The notes under the pieces were generated by a model. That model did not search any database. It had not been told where the DNA came from and was given only the letters and a program-made list of their open reading frames with translations. Positions 32,390-44,562 of a stretch of DNA of 64,000 nucleotides are shown here, piece after piece (position 1 is the first letter of the stretch; every line of letters begins with the position of its first letter). This stretch comes from Mastigamoeba balamuthi (taxonomy: Eukaryota; Evosea; Mastigamoebida; Mastigamoebidae). Location of the stretch: NCBI GenBank assembly GCA_902651635.1, contig CACRSC010000013.1:649857-713856 (forward strand), in the 5' to 3' direction. The position numbers and the translations under genes were made by a program.

Positions 32390-33100
32390 CGACTAGAAGA
32401 TCAGACCTCTTCGGAATTGTGTGTTGATGGCGCTCTCTCTCTCTCTCTCTCTTGCACGCACAACTCTCTGTGTATCGTTATGGTCTGTGCAACGTGAAGT
32501 AGCTAGGCTGTGCAATAGAGTAGACGACTCGTATGTCGATCGGCTTTCGAGGTGGATTTTCCGTTTTGCCAGGCCCGTCAGGAACGAGACGGCCTTGTAC
32601 TGCCCAGCCTCGTCCGCCGTGAGCACATTGTCCACGGTCATTATGATAGCCTTCCTGATATTAATGGAGTGTCTGGGCCAGAAGGCCAGCAGCCACTGGG
32701 ACGTGTAGCCTCAATGCCGACGCTTGCGAAAACAGGGGCGTGGGGCCACACCTCCTGATCAAGGGCCCTGTGCACAACGCAGTCGCTGTCGAGGTACACG
32801 CCGCCGTAGCGGTTCAACGAGCACGCGCCAGATGTCCGCCTTGGCAGCCCCGGGCCTCAAGAGCTCGAATGCGTACCACACGTGGCGGGCCAAGGTCTGC
32901 AGTTTCACTTGGTGTCTGGTGTTAGGGTAGTGCGGGCCTGGGGTATAGTCCTCAAGGAGACGAGTCTTACGGACAAGGCACACTGGAATAGAAATGCCGG
33001 TATCTCCGAAATGCCCGGAAATGGGGTTTTCTGGAATAACATCGGTTCTCCTCGGCTCGGCTTGTTTCCGTTCTAAACCCAAGAAAACCACCACAATGGC
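32390..33100 (-). pseudogene. GT32-like glycosyltransferase pseudogene
   Basis: On the minus strand, HVWYAFELLRPGAAKADIWRVL is followed one frame over by LNRYGGVYLDSDCVVHRALD. This is the DXD sugar-transferase signature (...A.AD..R...L...GG.YLD.D) of Gly_transf_sug/GT32 proteins. A second frame change separates it from SQWLLAFWPRHS and IRKAIIMTVDNVLT, which fit the part after the DXD in this family. Neither break coincides with splice sites, so two frameshifts make this a pseudogene or a badly sequenced gene. No good N-terminal exon was found, though a splice-like acceptor lies just before the TLARHVWY segment. Members of the family act in the Golgi. Confidence 0.55.
32432..32452 (+). repeat. 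CT dinucleotide microsatellite
   Basis: About ten CT units in a row lie beyond the 3' end of the glycosyltransferase pseudogene's recognisable part. Confidence 0.9.
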
Positions 33101-33575
33101 TGAGAAATTTGCATCCCGCGTCTACAGCCAAACAGTCCAAACGTGCACGTCACCGAGAATCAGTGGTACTCCTTTCATTCCTAAACCTCCGCGTGCGACC
33201 ACGAAATGGAACTCACCAAGGTGTTGTGAATCGTGTCTGCCCTCACGCAGGCCACAGTATCCTGCCACCCACGTGCACAGTGCCGCGGCAGGACCAGCCA
33301 GTTGCTGGAGTATTGATTTGTGGTCATCAAGGTGCCTGTGATGTGGATGTAGTGACTCAAGCCAGGAGACGATAGAAGATGTACAGTTCGTGATCTAGCA
33401 CCTCGCGCAACCCCATGAATGGAGGCCATTTGAATCAAGTGGCAAAGACCGCTGTAGTGTAAATCGCCAACCCTGGTCCATGCAGGTGTTGTCACCGATA
33501 GTTATTCTGGCCCGAGGAAAACCAGGGGGTCATTTCTACATTGCGAAGTAGGGTCCGCGTGGCTCCAATAATAGC

Positions 33576-36009
33576 ATGTCACAGAGCAGAAGCTCCGCCC
33601 CCGTGAGGCCGCTGGAGCTCTTCCGCTCACCCTCGGGTCAGATAGTGCAGAAGCCCGGCACCGCGAAGGTCCAGTCGTCGCGCAGGCACCGCGGGCTATT
33701 CCGTTCCGGTTCCGGTAAAAATGACTGCCGCTGCAGTCTCTCGGTCCGCCTCGCGATTCTCATCCTCGTCTCGGTCTGCGTCGTCGTCAGCGTGGCGCCG
33801 CAGCTGGGCCTGTGGTACTCGACGGCCACGTCCAGCACGCACATGGCCGCCGAGAAGCTCCTGCAGTCCATCAGCAACGCCTCAATCGCCGCCTTCTCGT
33901 CGATGGCCGCCGACGCCGAGAACGCCGTCTCGGAGCTCTCGGACGCGCTCTCGCAGCGGCCCTCCTCGTGCGTGCCGGGCGCCGGGGGCATTCTGGGCGT
34001 GTGGCCGCAGGCGCTGGACATTTCGCGCACAGGGTCGCGGGGCTCATGGTACATTGGCATCGGAGACAAATGGAACTTCCACGTCGGGACATACGGCGTC
34101 GCCCCGCAGCCCTCGTACGCCCGGCCAGAGCCGGTCATCTACCTGCAGGACCCCTCGCGCTGGAGCGGGTGGCTGGTGAGCTTCTACCTGCGCCCCAACA
34201 AGACGAGCGGCACGTGGTACGTGGCCGACAACACGGGGCAGAACAGCTCGACCTACAGCAACTTCGCGAGGCCGTGGTTCCAGACAGCCCTCGCGTACCC
34301 GGGCACCGTGCGCTGGGGCGACATCTTCATGATCGTGCCCGAGGGCTACCTCGTCATGAGCGCCTCGACCAGCTGGTCCCCGCTCGGCGTCGACCCCGCG
34401 CGCACGACCTGCGGCGCCATCAGCGCGATGATGAGCCTCGACGCCATCGGCAAGTACCTGCGGGACAACCGCGCAGGGGCCAGTGACGTCTGGCTCGTCT
34501 CCAACGACGCCGACAGGAGCATCATCGCCTCGTCGACCGACGCCCTCGCGGGAACCGCCGCCGGGGACCGCATCCCCATCGAGCAGAGCGAGCACAAGCT
34601 CACGCGCAGGGTCGGCGCCGCAGCGCGGCGCCTGCGCAACAGCGATCGGATCAACACGCTCGCGACCGAGTCGCTGGGCGGGCGCAGCTACAACATGTTC
34701 GTGCGCGACTTCGTCGATGTGCGGCCGGGCACGGGGTTCCCGGCCATCTCCGTCATCGTGGCCGTTCCCGAGTCGGTCTACCTGGGCAGGATCCAGTCCA
34801 ACATCAAGGCAACCATCGGCATCGCCGTAGGCATGTTCTTGGCCTCGGCGCTGGCCTCTGCACTAGTGGGCGTGCTCATCTCGACTCCGCTGCGCAAGGT
34901 CGTGAGGCAGATGGAGCGCGCGGCCGCCCTCGAGACGGTCAGGGGCAGCGGGGTGACGACCAGCGGGTCGCTCTCGGAGCTGTCGTCGATCTCGAGCTCG
35001 ATGCAGAAGATGTGGGTGCTGCTGGCCAGCTTCCACCGGTACGTGCCCATGGAGGTGCTCCGCATCCTGCAGAAGAAGGGCGAGGTCGCGCAACTCTCGG
35101 TCCAGCGCAAGCAGACGACAATCATGTTCTGCGACGTCGAGAACTTCACCCCGCTGACCGAGGAGACCACAGACTCGGCCGTCCTGCTGCAGGTGCTCAC
35201 CGAGTTCATGGACATCTGCACCGAGTGCATCGACGAGACCCAAGGCCTCGTCGACAAGTTCATCGGAGACGTCCGTTTCGTCCTGCATCTCGTCGATTAA
35301 CTAACCCCTCCTGTCACATGCGCTGCAGTGCGTGATGGCGTTCTGGGGGTACCCGGGCGAGGAGGAGGCCACAGAGCTGCGCGCTGTGCAGTGCGCCCTG
35401 CTCATCCAGCAGCGCCTATCCAAGGCGCGGGTGCAGTGGAACGTCCGCGGGCTGCCCGTGCTCAACTGCAGGATTGGCGTGGCGACGGGGTTCACGCTCG
35501 TGGGCAACAGCGGGTCGAGCAACCACTTCCACTACACGGTCCTCGGGGCCCCCGTCAACCTCGCCGCGCGCCTCGAGCCGCTCAACAAGGCCTTCGGCAC
35601 GCACGTCCTCGTCTGCAGCAGCACGTGGAACAGCGTCGCCGCCAAGGTCGTCGGGCGCTGCATGGGGCGCTGCAGGATCAAGGGCTTCTCGGCGCCGCTC
35701 AACGTCTACGAGCCCGTCTGCGCCGTGGAGACGGCGGACCTGCGCGTCGCCGAAGCCGTCGCGGCGTACAACGACGCCATGGCCGAGCTGGACGTGGGCC
35801 ACGTGCAGACGGCGTCGATGCACCTGCAGAACTACCTCGCCGTGTTCCCCCAGGACCAGTTCGCGTGCAACGTGGCCCGGGCGCTGCTGCTGCACCAGAA
35901 CCACGACGTCGGGACATCGTTCTCGCAGAGGGTCCTCCTGGGCAGGAAGGGCGGCCCGCAGGACCTCGAGGACAACGACCCCTTCGTCCTCGACACCACC
36001 GCCGTGTAG
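33576..36009 (+). CDS. membrane adenylate cyclase with extracellular sensor
   Basis: Two exons (33576-35270, 35329-36009) give about 791 residues. After a basic N-terminus a membrane span (LAILILVSVCVVVSVAPQ) leads into a roughly 330-residue extracellular region resembling a Cache-type sensor (SSMAADAENAVSELSDAL, FARPWFQTALAYPG). A second span (TIGIAVGMFLASALASALVG) and a HAMP-like linker follow. The class III cyclase domain has FCDVENFT and KFIGD | CVMAFWG as metal sites, and YTVLGAPVNLAARLE with the catalytic Asn and Arg. The purine-contact positions Lys (DKFIGD) and Thr (YTVLG) fit class IIIb adenylate cyclases. The intron falls exactly within the second metal motif. A C-terminal helical extension of about 100 residues follows. 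The product should make cAMP in response to an outside signal (inference). Confidence 0.85.
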
Positions 36010-36460
36010 AGATACGCTCACCGATCCCGGATTGCATACTCGGTGCGGCTGCATCGATTGACTTGTTAGTTTGCCACACCCCGACCGCCGATTAGGAACC
36101 GCAACGCACAAAACCGCAAACACGTCAACAAGGCTCGGGCAAGCCAGTAGACGCGCGTGGCTGCTACTTGTGGCGTAGCACACAACGCAGGGAGACCCCG
36201 GTGACTACCGATGGAGCACGGTGTATTATTCGGTGGGAGAGTTGATGCTCGGAGTGAAACTTCGGGGTGGTGAGGGGGATGGGAGAGCCGAGGAGCAGTG
36301 CGCCCCCCTTGGCACCTGCGTGGGCTCGTGTGGCTCGTGGGGGAGGGTTGCCAGAGACCCCGCCTGCCCGTCCGGGGTCCCCCAAGCCCCCCCCTGCTTT
36401 AAGCGCAGCTCGCCACGCGTGTGCCCCCGGGGGAGGGCAGTGGGGAGGGCAAGTCTTCGC
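36010..36460. other. convergent 3' spacer
   Basis: The cyclase (plus) and the CDK (minus) end facing each other across this region. It is GC-rich with G and C runs and no supported gene. It presumably holds both polyadenylation sites. Confidence 0.5.
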
Positions 36461-38163
36461 TTATTGGAACCTGCGCTTGTCGAGGTCGTCGAAGAACGGG
36501 TGGTTCAGCGCGGCAGCCGCGGTGATCCTCCTGTTGGGGTCGTACTGCAGGAACTCGTACAGTAGCTGGTGCCCCTTCTCGCCCAGCGCGGGCGTCAGGT
36601 CCGCGAGGTTCTTGGGCGGGAACAGCGGGAAGTCCGCCTGATCCGTTCGGTGCCAGCGCACTGCCGTCAGTAACTGAACGCGCGGACGGGACCTCCAGAG
36701 GGTGCGGCGCGTGCCTTGTAGTCGGGGAGCTCGACAATCGACGGCCAGATCGCCGGAGTGGGGGTGCCGAGGATCCTGTTTTGCCAGTGCCAAATTAGAA
36801 TCCGCCCCCAGATTCCACATAGGGAATCTATCTAGGGAATAGCCTTCCAGCAATCGGGATAGATCGCGGCAGGAGGCGAGGGAGAAGGAGGGGAGGCAGC
36901 GGACTTGAAGATCTTGAGGAGCTGGTCCTGGACGCCGCTGCCAGGGAAGAGGGGCCTGCCCGAGGCCATCTCGGCAAAGATGCACCCGACGCTCCACATG
37001 TCGATGGGCGTGCTGTACTTGCACGACCCCATCAGCACGTCTGGCGCGCGGTACCACAGCGTCACCACCTGCGCACCCCCACCCCCCTGTGTCACCGCGA
37101 GGCGCAGGAGCTGGGCGTGGGTCCACGTACCTCGTGGGAGAACGTGCGGACTGGGATGCCGAAGGCGCGTGCGAGGCCAAAGTCGGCCAGCTTCAGCTCC
37201 CCCTTCTGCAGTCGCCCGGGGGGGGGGCTCGTGAGCAGGAGGGAGGGAGCAGCCGCAGGGGGCTGGCTTGGCAGCGGACCTTGTTGATGAGCAGGTTCTG
37301 GGGCTTCAGGTCCCTGCGCAGTGGGCGTTGTGTAGCCGGGGGTTAGGGGGAGAGAGGGGAATGTGGTAGGGATGAGGAAGGAGGAAGAGAGAGGGGGGGA
37401 GTGGAGTGGAGTGTGCCTGTGCAGCACGCGGTGATCGTGGCAGAACGCGATTCCGCGCAGCAGCTGGAACGCAAACGACTGCGCCAAACAGGGGAGCGCA
37501 CCCCCCCTCGTGTCAGACGGGATATGCGTGCGTGCAGCGCTTGTGTGCGAGGGCTGGCTGGCGGGTGGGGGAAGATGCTGTGGCAGCCACGAGGCGCGCG
37601 TGAGGGGGAGGGCAGGCCGTGCCTTGATCTTGGGCAGAGGGAGGGCACCGCCGCACTCGTCCATGTGCTTCTTCAGGTCCTGGTCGAGGTACTCGAACAC
37701 CAGCGTCAGCTTCTTCTCTGTGTAGATCACGTCGTACAGCCTGGCGCAGGGGGCGAGTGAGGGCTTCGTTCGGCCGTCGCGTCCAGGGTAGGGCGAGCGA
37801 CTCGCCCCCTCCGCAAACATCATAATTATAATTCAGCCCCTCCGCAACCGAATTGAATCGCAAATTCAAATCTGGCATGTTGGGTTGGGGAGGGGGAGAA
37901 ATCGTGCACAGAGAGAAAAAACCGTCCTCGCGCGCTGCAGGGGCCGCGGGGGCTCGGGGGGGGGAGCACCTGACGATGGAGGGGTGCTTGAGCTCCTTGA
38001 GGAGCGAGATCTCGCGGATGGCGGTGCAGGGGACGCCCTCGTCGATCGAGTCGAGGCGGATGCGCTTGAGCGCCACGACCTCGGCCGTGTCCTTGTTCCG
38101 CGCCTTGTACACGATGCCGTACGTGCCCTCGCCCAGCTTGTCCGTCTTCACGTACTTGTCCAT
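36461..38163 (-). CDS. cyclin-dependent kinase of CDK5/Pho85 type with PCTAIRE helix
   Basis: Starting at 38163 ([21 protein letters not shown]), the protein has all kinase motifs: glycine loop with Thr and Tyr inhibitory sites, VALKRIRL, the cyclin-binding helix [35 protein letters not shown] | [31 protein letters not shown] | [15 protein letters not shown], and a C-lobe ending [15 protein letters not shown]. The APDVLMGS and KLTLVFE segments fit CDK5/Pho85 better than CDK1. The T-loop residue equivalent to CDK1 Thr161 is Ser, as in CDK5. The PSTAIRE helix reads PCTAIRE. At least seven introns cut the gene; the one at 36638-36714 has a GC donor (aag|gcacgc) and a CTGACG branch. The length is normal for a CDK. 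Confidence 0.85.
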
Positions 38164-38520
38164 TTGTCGGCTCTGACGGCTCTGTACCCGCGCGGCCCTG
38201 CAAACACGGTGCAATCACAACTCCCTCTTTCTCTGCTCGCCGATATCCGCCAAGATTTCGCCCCTCAATTCTCCGATACCAGTGAGCCTTGGGTGTGACA
38301 AATCGTTGTGTGTCGTTGCAAACGCCGGTGATCCAAAGCGCCTTTCTGGGGTGCTTTGCCCCGTGCAACGTCGCGACAGCAAGGCTGCCTATCCAAAGAG
38401 TTCCGAAATTCTGGGCTATGCAAGACTCTGTTGGGCCTTGTTATACAGTTGCTTTTCAGAGGAGCGGCTCTATACTGCCGTAAAAAGATCAGTTTCACGT
38501 AGGGTGGGGGGCTCGCAAAG

Positions 38521-41500
38521 CTACTGTACGCCAGACAAGCTCGGCGCCTGAGGCACGGGGTCGGCCTCGGGACGCGAGAGAGCCGCCATGGCGTCGCGGT
38601 CAATCGTCTCCAGCCGCCTCGACACCTCGAGGAACGTGGGCCTCGACTGCGCGTTGTCGAGCCAGCAGTCCCTGACGAGCCCCTTGATTGCCTGCGGGCA
38701 GTCCTCCGGCACGGGCAATCGCTTGCCCTGCGACACGAACATCACCACGTCCACCATGCGCGCGATCTCGGGCATGTCGCTGTACGGCTCGCGTTCGCCG
38801 AACACCTCGTACAGGCACATGCCAAACGAGAACACGTCCGCGCTCTCCGAGTAGCACCCCTGCGCGCCGATCTTCAGCAGCTCGGGCGCCATGTCTGGGC
38901 AGGGAAGCGTGGTCGCTCGTGAGAATGGGCACACAGCACAACGCCTCTTACATATCGGGGTTCCGACGGCTCTGGTGAACTGCTTGGCGCCGGCCTCGTT
39001 GATATCACGCGTGCAGCCAAAGTCGCTGAGCTTGCAGTGTATGGGCACCGGAAGCTCGAACGACGTGACCATGAGGTTGTCGGGCTTGAGGTCCCTGTGC
39101 AGGATGCCGCTCGCGTGCAGGAACCGCATGCCGCGGGCGCAGTCGAGAGCGAACTTGACCTTGAGGGCGAACCACACCGCGGGGTCGCGCGGGACGCCGG
39201 GCGGAATGCTCTTCCTGCCGCGGGCGCGGATCAGGCCGCCCACGCTGCCGAGGGGCAGGAACTCGGTCACGAGGCACATCTTGCCCGGAACGCAGACAGC
39301 GCCGAAGAACTGCACAACGTACGGGCTTCGGAGCTTCTCCATTATGATTGCCTCGTGCCTGCGAAGGAGCGCCGTCAGTCGAGGGCACGCGCGAGTCTCT
39401 TTTACCTGAAGTCTTCGAGCAGGGAGTCGTCGGGATCCTGGGACTTGAGCAGCTTGATGGCTACCTCCTGGCCGCGCCACTCGCCGCGGAAGACGATGCC
39501 GTAGCTCCCCTCGCCCACGGGCATCCCGGACACGAGCAGCTCGTCGTAGTCCAGCCTCCAGGACAGCACACTCTCGAGCACCAGAGTCAGCACGAGCGCG
39601 GGCTGGTCCAGCGCAGGCGGCGACAGCACCAGGGGCACGTGCACGGCCATCTTCGTGGTGCAGTGCACAGTGATCGTGGCCTCGACGTGCACCACCTGGC
39701 CTGGTCGCAGCGACCCCGAGCACGGGCTGAGCACCAGCGAGAACTTCTCGTTCTCCACCGGCATGGAGAACGCAAAGTGCCTGTGCTGCTTTGTGCGGTT
39801 GCGGATGGTGAAGGTCTCGCTCAGCGCCGTGTCCAGAGGCGCCTGGCTTGTCTCTCTGCCAAAGTAGAGCATCGACTTGCTGAGGGCGACCCCTCCGAGC
39901 AGAGGGGATGCGGACGACAGGTCTGGAGTCGCGGCGGGGCTGGTGCCCCTCGACATGATCGGCAGGTGCTTGGCGCGCAGCCCGAGCGAGTCTCTCATCT
40001 GTGGGGACCGGCCAGCGCGGACAGCTGCAGCGGTCGCCGGCGATATGCACGAAGCATTGCTGTTGCAGCTTAGTCCGTACATTATCGCCACCGGAGCGCT
40101 CTCAGAGACGACATGGGAGGCGGCGGCGACCGATAGGGGAGCTGACGACGGTGGCAGCGGAGTGGTCGGGAACTGTGGTATACCCTCTGGGAGCTTCGGG
40201 TTTTGGCTGGCTCCTCTTGCGTCTGCCACGTGGCTCTGAACACTATTGTATAAAGGACCGGCAGTGGTTGCCAACAGAATAAGGAACGTGACAGCCCCGA
40301 TCAAGAGCAGACCGTAGAGGATCGCTGCATGAAGTGTGAGTGAGGGGCGGGAAGCTTGGATGCACTGGCGAACCTTCAGTGCGAGGGCAGGTTGCCGTGC
40401 ATTCCGGAGCGGTGTCCGCGAGAGTTACACACCTGTCGCGGCACCACACACAGCCACTTTCCACAACGCAAGGCCTGCATCTCATGATGGCCGAACACTG
40501 CGCAACGGGGCCATCCGCGCTGCTGTTGGAAGAGCTATCCTCGTCCTTGTCGTGGCACGACCCGTCCCGCCACTCGCACCCAGGAGCACTGATGCAGCCG
40601 TAGGTGCTCCGGGCCTCGCAGGGAATGCACGCAGCCTTCTCCATACAGCTGTCCGTGGCCTTGCACCACGCGCACGAGCCAGCACAGTGATCCTTTGACG
40701 TTATCTGCGCGCACGAGGGGCATTCGTCCGGCCCAGCGTCGCTGTCGAGGCATTTGGCAATCGTCTGGCACCAGTAGCAGCCTTTCTTGCACAGAGACGC
40801 TGGAAGAGCCGAGCAGTTGGAACACTCGACGGCGCTATCCTTCGGCGTGCAAGTGTAGTCGGACTGGCACCACCGGCACCCCGGGTGATCCTCGCACTCA
40901 GACCTGGCCTTGAGTGTGAGAGTGAGGTCTCCCAGCATGCGCGAACCTGCGAGTTGTTTGAGGACATGGTGGGCATGAGGCGGAGGCGTTCGCTTTCATG
41001 CACTGCAACTCCGAGCTGCACCACGAGCAGTTGTGGCCCGACGTCTCGCACGAGAGCTTTTGGTGGTGCCTGCTGCATCTGTCGCACTCGACGTACCTCG
41101 GGGTGCACCGCAAGCTCTCCTCGCACCACGAGCACTCGACTGTACAGAAGAACTCCCACAGCCCACCGCAGCGCCTGCAGGTGCTGCGATTGACGCAGCC
41201 GCGCGTGGTGTAGCACCACTGGCACCCGCTGTACTGCGAGCACGTCTGCTCCGCGATAGAGGAGCACGCCAGGCACGTCTTGTTGGCGCTCTGGCACATG
41301 CCCGTCGACTGGCACATACGGCACCCGCCGCTGCAGCCGGCTGCGGAAAGTGACTCGCACTCGGGGCACGGCAACTCGCCCGACTGGCACGCGCCAGCAG
41401 ACTGACACCACTTGCACCCCATTTGCGACGCCGAGCAGGCGTCTGGAGTCTGGAGAGCCGAGCACGCTGTTTTCCGAGGCTCAGCTCCCGCTGGGTAACG

Positions 41501-42688
41501 CGATGTACTTACAGGGTGCACAGTCTTTGGTTCGGACTGCCGCAGGGGTCCAGCCAGGGGTGCAGCGGCACATGCTATCACAGCCACGACCACCGACCTC
41601 GCACTCCTCGTTCCCGCCCACGCGGAAGCCATCGCACATCGCTGAAGAAGTGTCACAACGGAGGGGGGGAAGACATCGCGATACCATCGATTATACGGTC
41701 GATCGCCAGGGAGCGGATTTCGAGCTTCGCGGGCGAAGACGCTCGGAACGTCAGAGAGATGGAAATGTTCGAGCCCATTGTTTTCCACTCCACTCCCCAC
41801 TGTACACGATTGAGACCCACAGGCTTCGCTGAAGGGCATTTGGTGAGCGTCGTCGACAATAAAAAGGCCGTGTGGAGGGGAAGGTACCATCGCATGTTCC
41901 GTTGGCATGGAAACCGGCGAGCGTGATTCGCGTGTCGAGCGCGGGGCCCAGAACAGGCACGGCGTCGAGCACCGTAAGCTGCACCCTTGCGCGTTGATAA
42001 CACGATCTAAAGGGTTGGAAAGCGACACGCACTCGAGTTCGATCGATTCGAAGGGACTCCGAGGAGCAGGCTGCTACGCTGGCAACGAGACCCTCGACAG
42101 CGAGTCCCTGCATGTAGGAAGCCCCCGCATCAGCGTCAGCGCCACTGTTCTCAGCTATACACGGCGGTGGTGTGGAGACTTCTAGGGCAAAGTCCAGAAG
42201 TACACCCCGATGCGGACAAGAGAAAACGCAAACAGTCCGCCTCGCAAGGCGCAACAGACATGCGGGGGGAGGGGATCACTGGGGGATCACCCCACTGGCG
42301 ACGCTACGCCCTCTGTGTGTGGCGACGGGCAGAACGCCCACATTCCCACCCCGACACCAAGCGAGCCTTGTGCTTTTTTTTCTTGTTCGCACTCGTCAAC
42401 GCAGGCAAATTCGGGGAGAGATCTGGGAACGGGGGGTTACGTTACCATCCAGGGAGCAACGCCAAAGTCGGAGAATACCACCGTGGCCGCGGCAGAGGCG
42501 CTGGGGTCTGCGGTGGCGACGAAGCCCGCGCAGCCGCCGGCGCCTGCGGTCAGCTGGTGGGTGGTCCACCCCACCCCGCTGGATGCCGCCCTCCGCGCGC
42601 AGACGGGGCCGGCGGCAGCGCGCACGCCGCGCAGGCCAACGAGCAGCAGTACCGCAGTCAGAAGAACGGCGGAGAACGGGGGGACCAT
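38521..42688 (-). CDS. receptor-like TKL protein kinase with PSI-repeat ectodomain
   Basis: A signal peptide at 42688 ([21 protein letters not shown]) starts a large multi-exon receptor. The N-terminal ectodomain is of unknown fold, followed near 41.55 kb by an EGF-like unit ([19 protein letters not shown]). Then about ten PSI-like repeats run from about 41.46 to 40.4 kb, each with a GCxWC-type core (GCKWCQ, GCQWCY, GCRWCQ, GCYWCQ, GCVWCR). A membrane span follows ([19 protein letters not shown]) and then a beta-sandwich segment ([32 protein letters not shown]) resembling an MSP/ASH domain. The TKL kinase domain has [39 protein letters not shown] and DMAPELL, so it looks active. The gatekeeper is Thr. 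The gene is divergent from DDX49. Exon limits in the first 500 nt are the least certain. Confidence 0.8.
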
Positions 42689-42883
42689 CGCCTACATGCG
42701 AACAAAAAAGAAGTGCGGATATTTGGATATTTGTGGAACAGTATCCGCAGATATTTGCTATTGCCCCCGTGGGCAGTGATGGCAGCAGCTACTCCGCAAC
42801 GGGGGCTTGAGTGCCCCAGCGCAATTAATACCAGTCCGCATGCAGCATGCTCAGAACCCGCCCTGGTCAGCCAGATTTCTCTG

Positions 42884-44562
42884 ATGACATCATTAGATAT
42901 TGTAGACACCGCGCATCGCCTGATGGACCTGTTTGCTCCCTTGGCGACCGTGTCTGCCGCTCTCGCAGCGGACTCCGCCAAGCCCGCCGCGGCCGCGAGC
43001 GCCGCGCGCGAGGCGGCGGCCACGGACGACGGCCCGCACACGTTTTCGGAGCTGGGGCTCGCGGACTGGCTGGTCCGCGCCTGCAGGGAGATGGGCATCC
43101 GCAGGCCGACAGAGGTGCAGAAGAAGTGCGTCGTGCCGCTGCTCGCGGGCCGCGACGTGCTCGGCGGCGCCGAGACTGGCAGCGGCAAGACCGCCGCGTT
43201 CGCCCTGCCGATACTGCACAACCTCAGCAAGGACCCCTTTGGCGTCTTCGCCCTCGTCCTCACTCCCACCAGGCACGATTGATTGATTGATTCGCGCCCG
43301 GATCAATTGTCCCGATTCCCGAATTCACTGGCTGGGGGAAAACTCAATTCAATTCAAAGGGAGCTGGCGTCGCAGATCGCGGACCAGTTCAGGGCGCTCG
43401 GGGCGCCGATGAAGGTCCGCGTGCTCGTGGCGACGGGCGGCTCGGACATTGTCGAGCAGAGCGCGCAGCTCTCGCGCAGGCCGCACGTGGTCATCGCCAC
43501 GCCGGGCCGCCTGGCTGAGATCCTCGGCCGCGACGGCGCCAACGCCGTCTTCGGGGGCCTCAGGTACGTCGTCTACGACGAGGCCGACCGCCTGCTCGAC
43601 CCGTCCGGCTCGTACGCGCCGGACCTCGAGCGCATCAACGGCGCGCTGCCCGCGCGCCACACGACGGCGCTGTTCTCGGCGACGCTGGTCCCGCTGACGC
43701 GCGACGGCGCCCCGCAGCTGCCGACCAAGCCCGACGCCTTCGTGTGGAGTGACGTCATGAGTTTGCCTGCGTGCAATTCCGGGAATTGCGGGGGCGCCGA
43801 CGGGGGGAGCGGAGCGGCCATCAGCGCGCTGGCGGCCCGGACGGTCGAGACGTGCAAGCAGGAGTACCTCTTCCTGCCGTCGCGCGTGCGCGAGTGCTAC
43901 CTGGTCTACCTCGTGCGCAAGTTCAGCGGCACGTCGACGATCGTCTTTGCGCGGACGTGCCGCAGGGCCGAGCTCGCGCGGCAGCTGCTGATCGCGCTGG
44001 GCCTCAAGGCCGTCTCGCTGCACTCGTACCTCTCGCAGAAGGAGCGCTCGTCGGCGCTCGACGCGTTCCGCTCGGCGCGCGCCGACGTGCTGGTGGCGAC
44101 GGACCTGGCCTCGCGCGGGCTGGACATACCGCAGGTCGGCCTGGTCGTCAACTACGACATGCCCAGGGGCCCCGAGGACTACGTGCACAGGATCGGCCGC
44201 ACGGCGCGCGCGGGGCGCAGGGGCCGCGCCATCACGCTGGTCACCGAGCGCGACGTCGGCGGCGTGCACGAGATCGAGGGCGCCACGGGCGTGAAGCTCG
44301 AGCTGCACCCCGCCGACGACGACGACGTGTTCTTCCACCTCACCGAGTCGTCGACCGCAAGGGAGATCGCTGAGATGGTGCGCGCCCGGAGACCACCGCC
44401 CCGGCACGCCCCACTGACGCCCCGCGCCACCTCCCCCCGCAGTTCCTCGAGGAGACCAAGTTCGGGGAGAAGAAGGAGGCGTACAAGCAGAGCGCCAAGC
44501 GACAACAGGAGGAGGAGCACTGCAGCGGCACACCGGCAAAGCGGGGGAGAAAAGCTGTCTAA
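42884..44562 (+). CDS. DDX49: DEAD-box RNA helicase, DDX49/Dbp8-like
   Basis: All core motifs are present: Q-motif region ([27 protein letters not shown]), motif [12 protein letters not shown] | ELASQIA across an intron, Ib [42 protein letters not shown] and [13 protein letters not shown]. The spacing and the segment [15 protein letters not shown]...IADQFRALG match DDX49/Dbp8, a nucleolar helicase for 40S ribosome assembly. Three introns interrupt it, the last with a CTGACG branch. The C-terminal tail is basic (KRGRKAV). Start choice is open: ATGs at 42779, 42884 and 42923 are all in frame; 42884 gives a short N-terminal extension before the helicase core. The gene is divergently arranged with the receptor kinase. 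Confidence 0.85.

Noticed and set aside
42210-42779. 189-codon plus-strand frame before DDX49
   Set aside because: It overlaps the signal-peptide exon and first intron of the receptor kinase on the other strand and has no recognisable domain.
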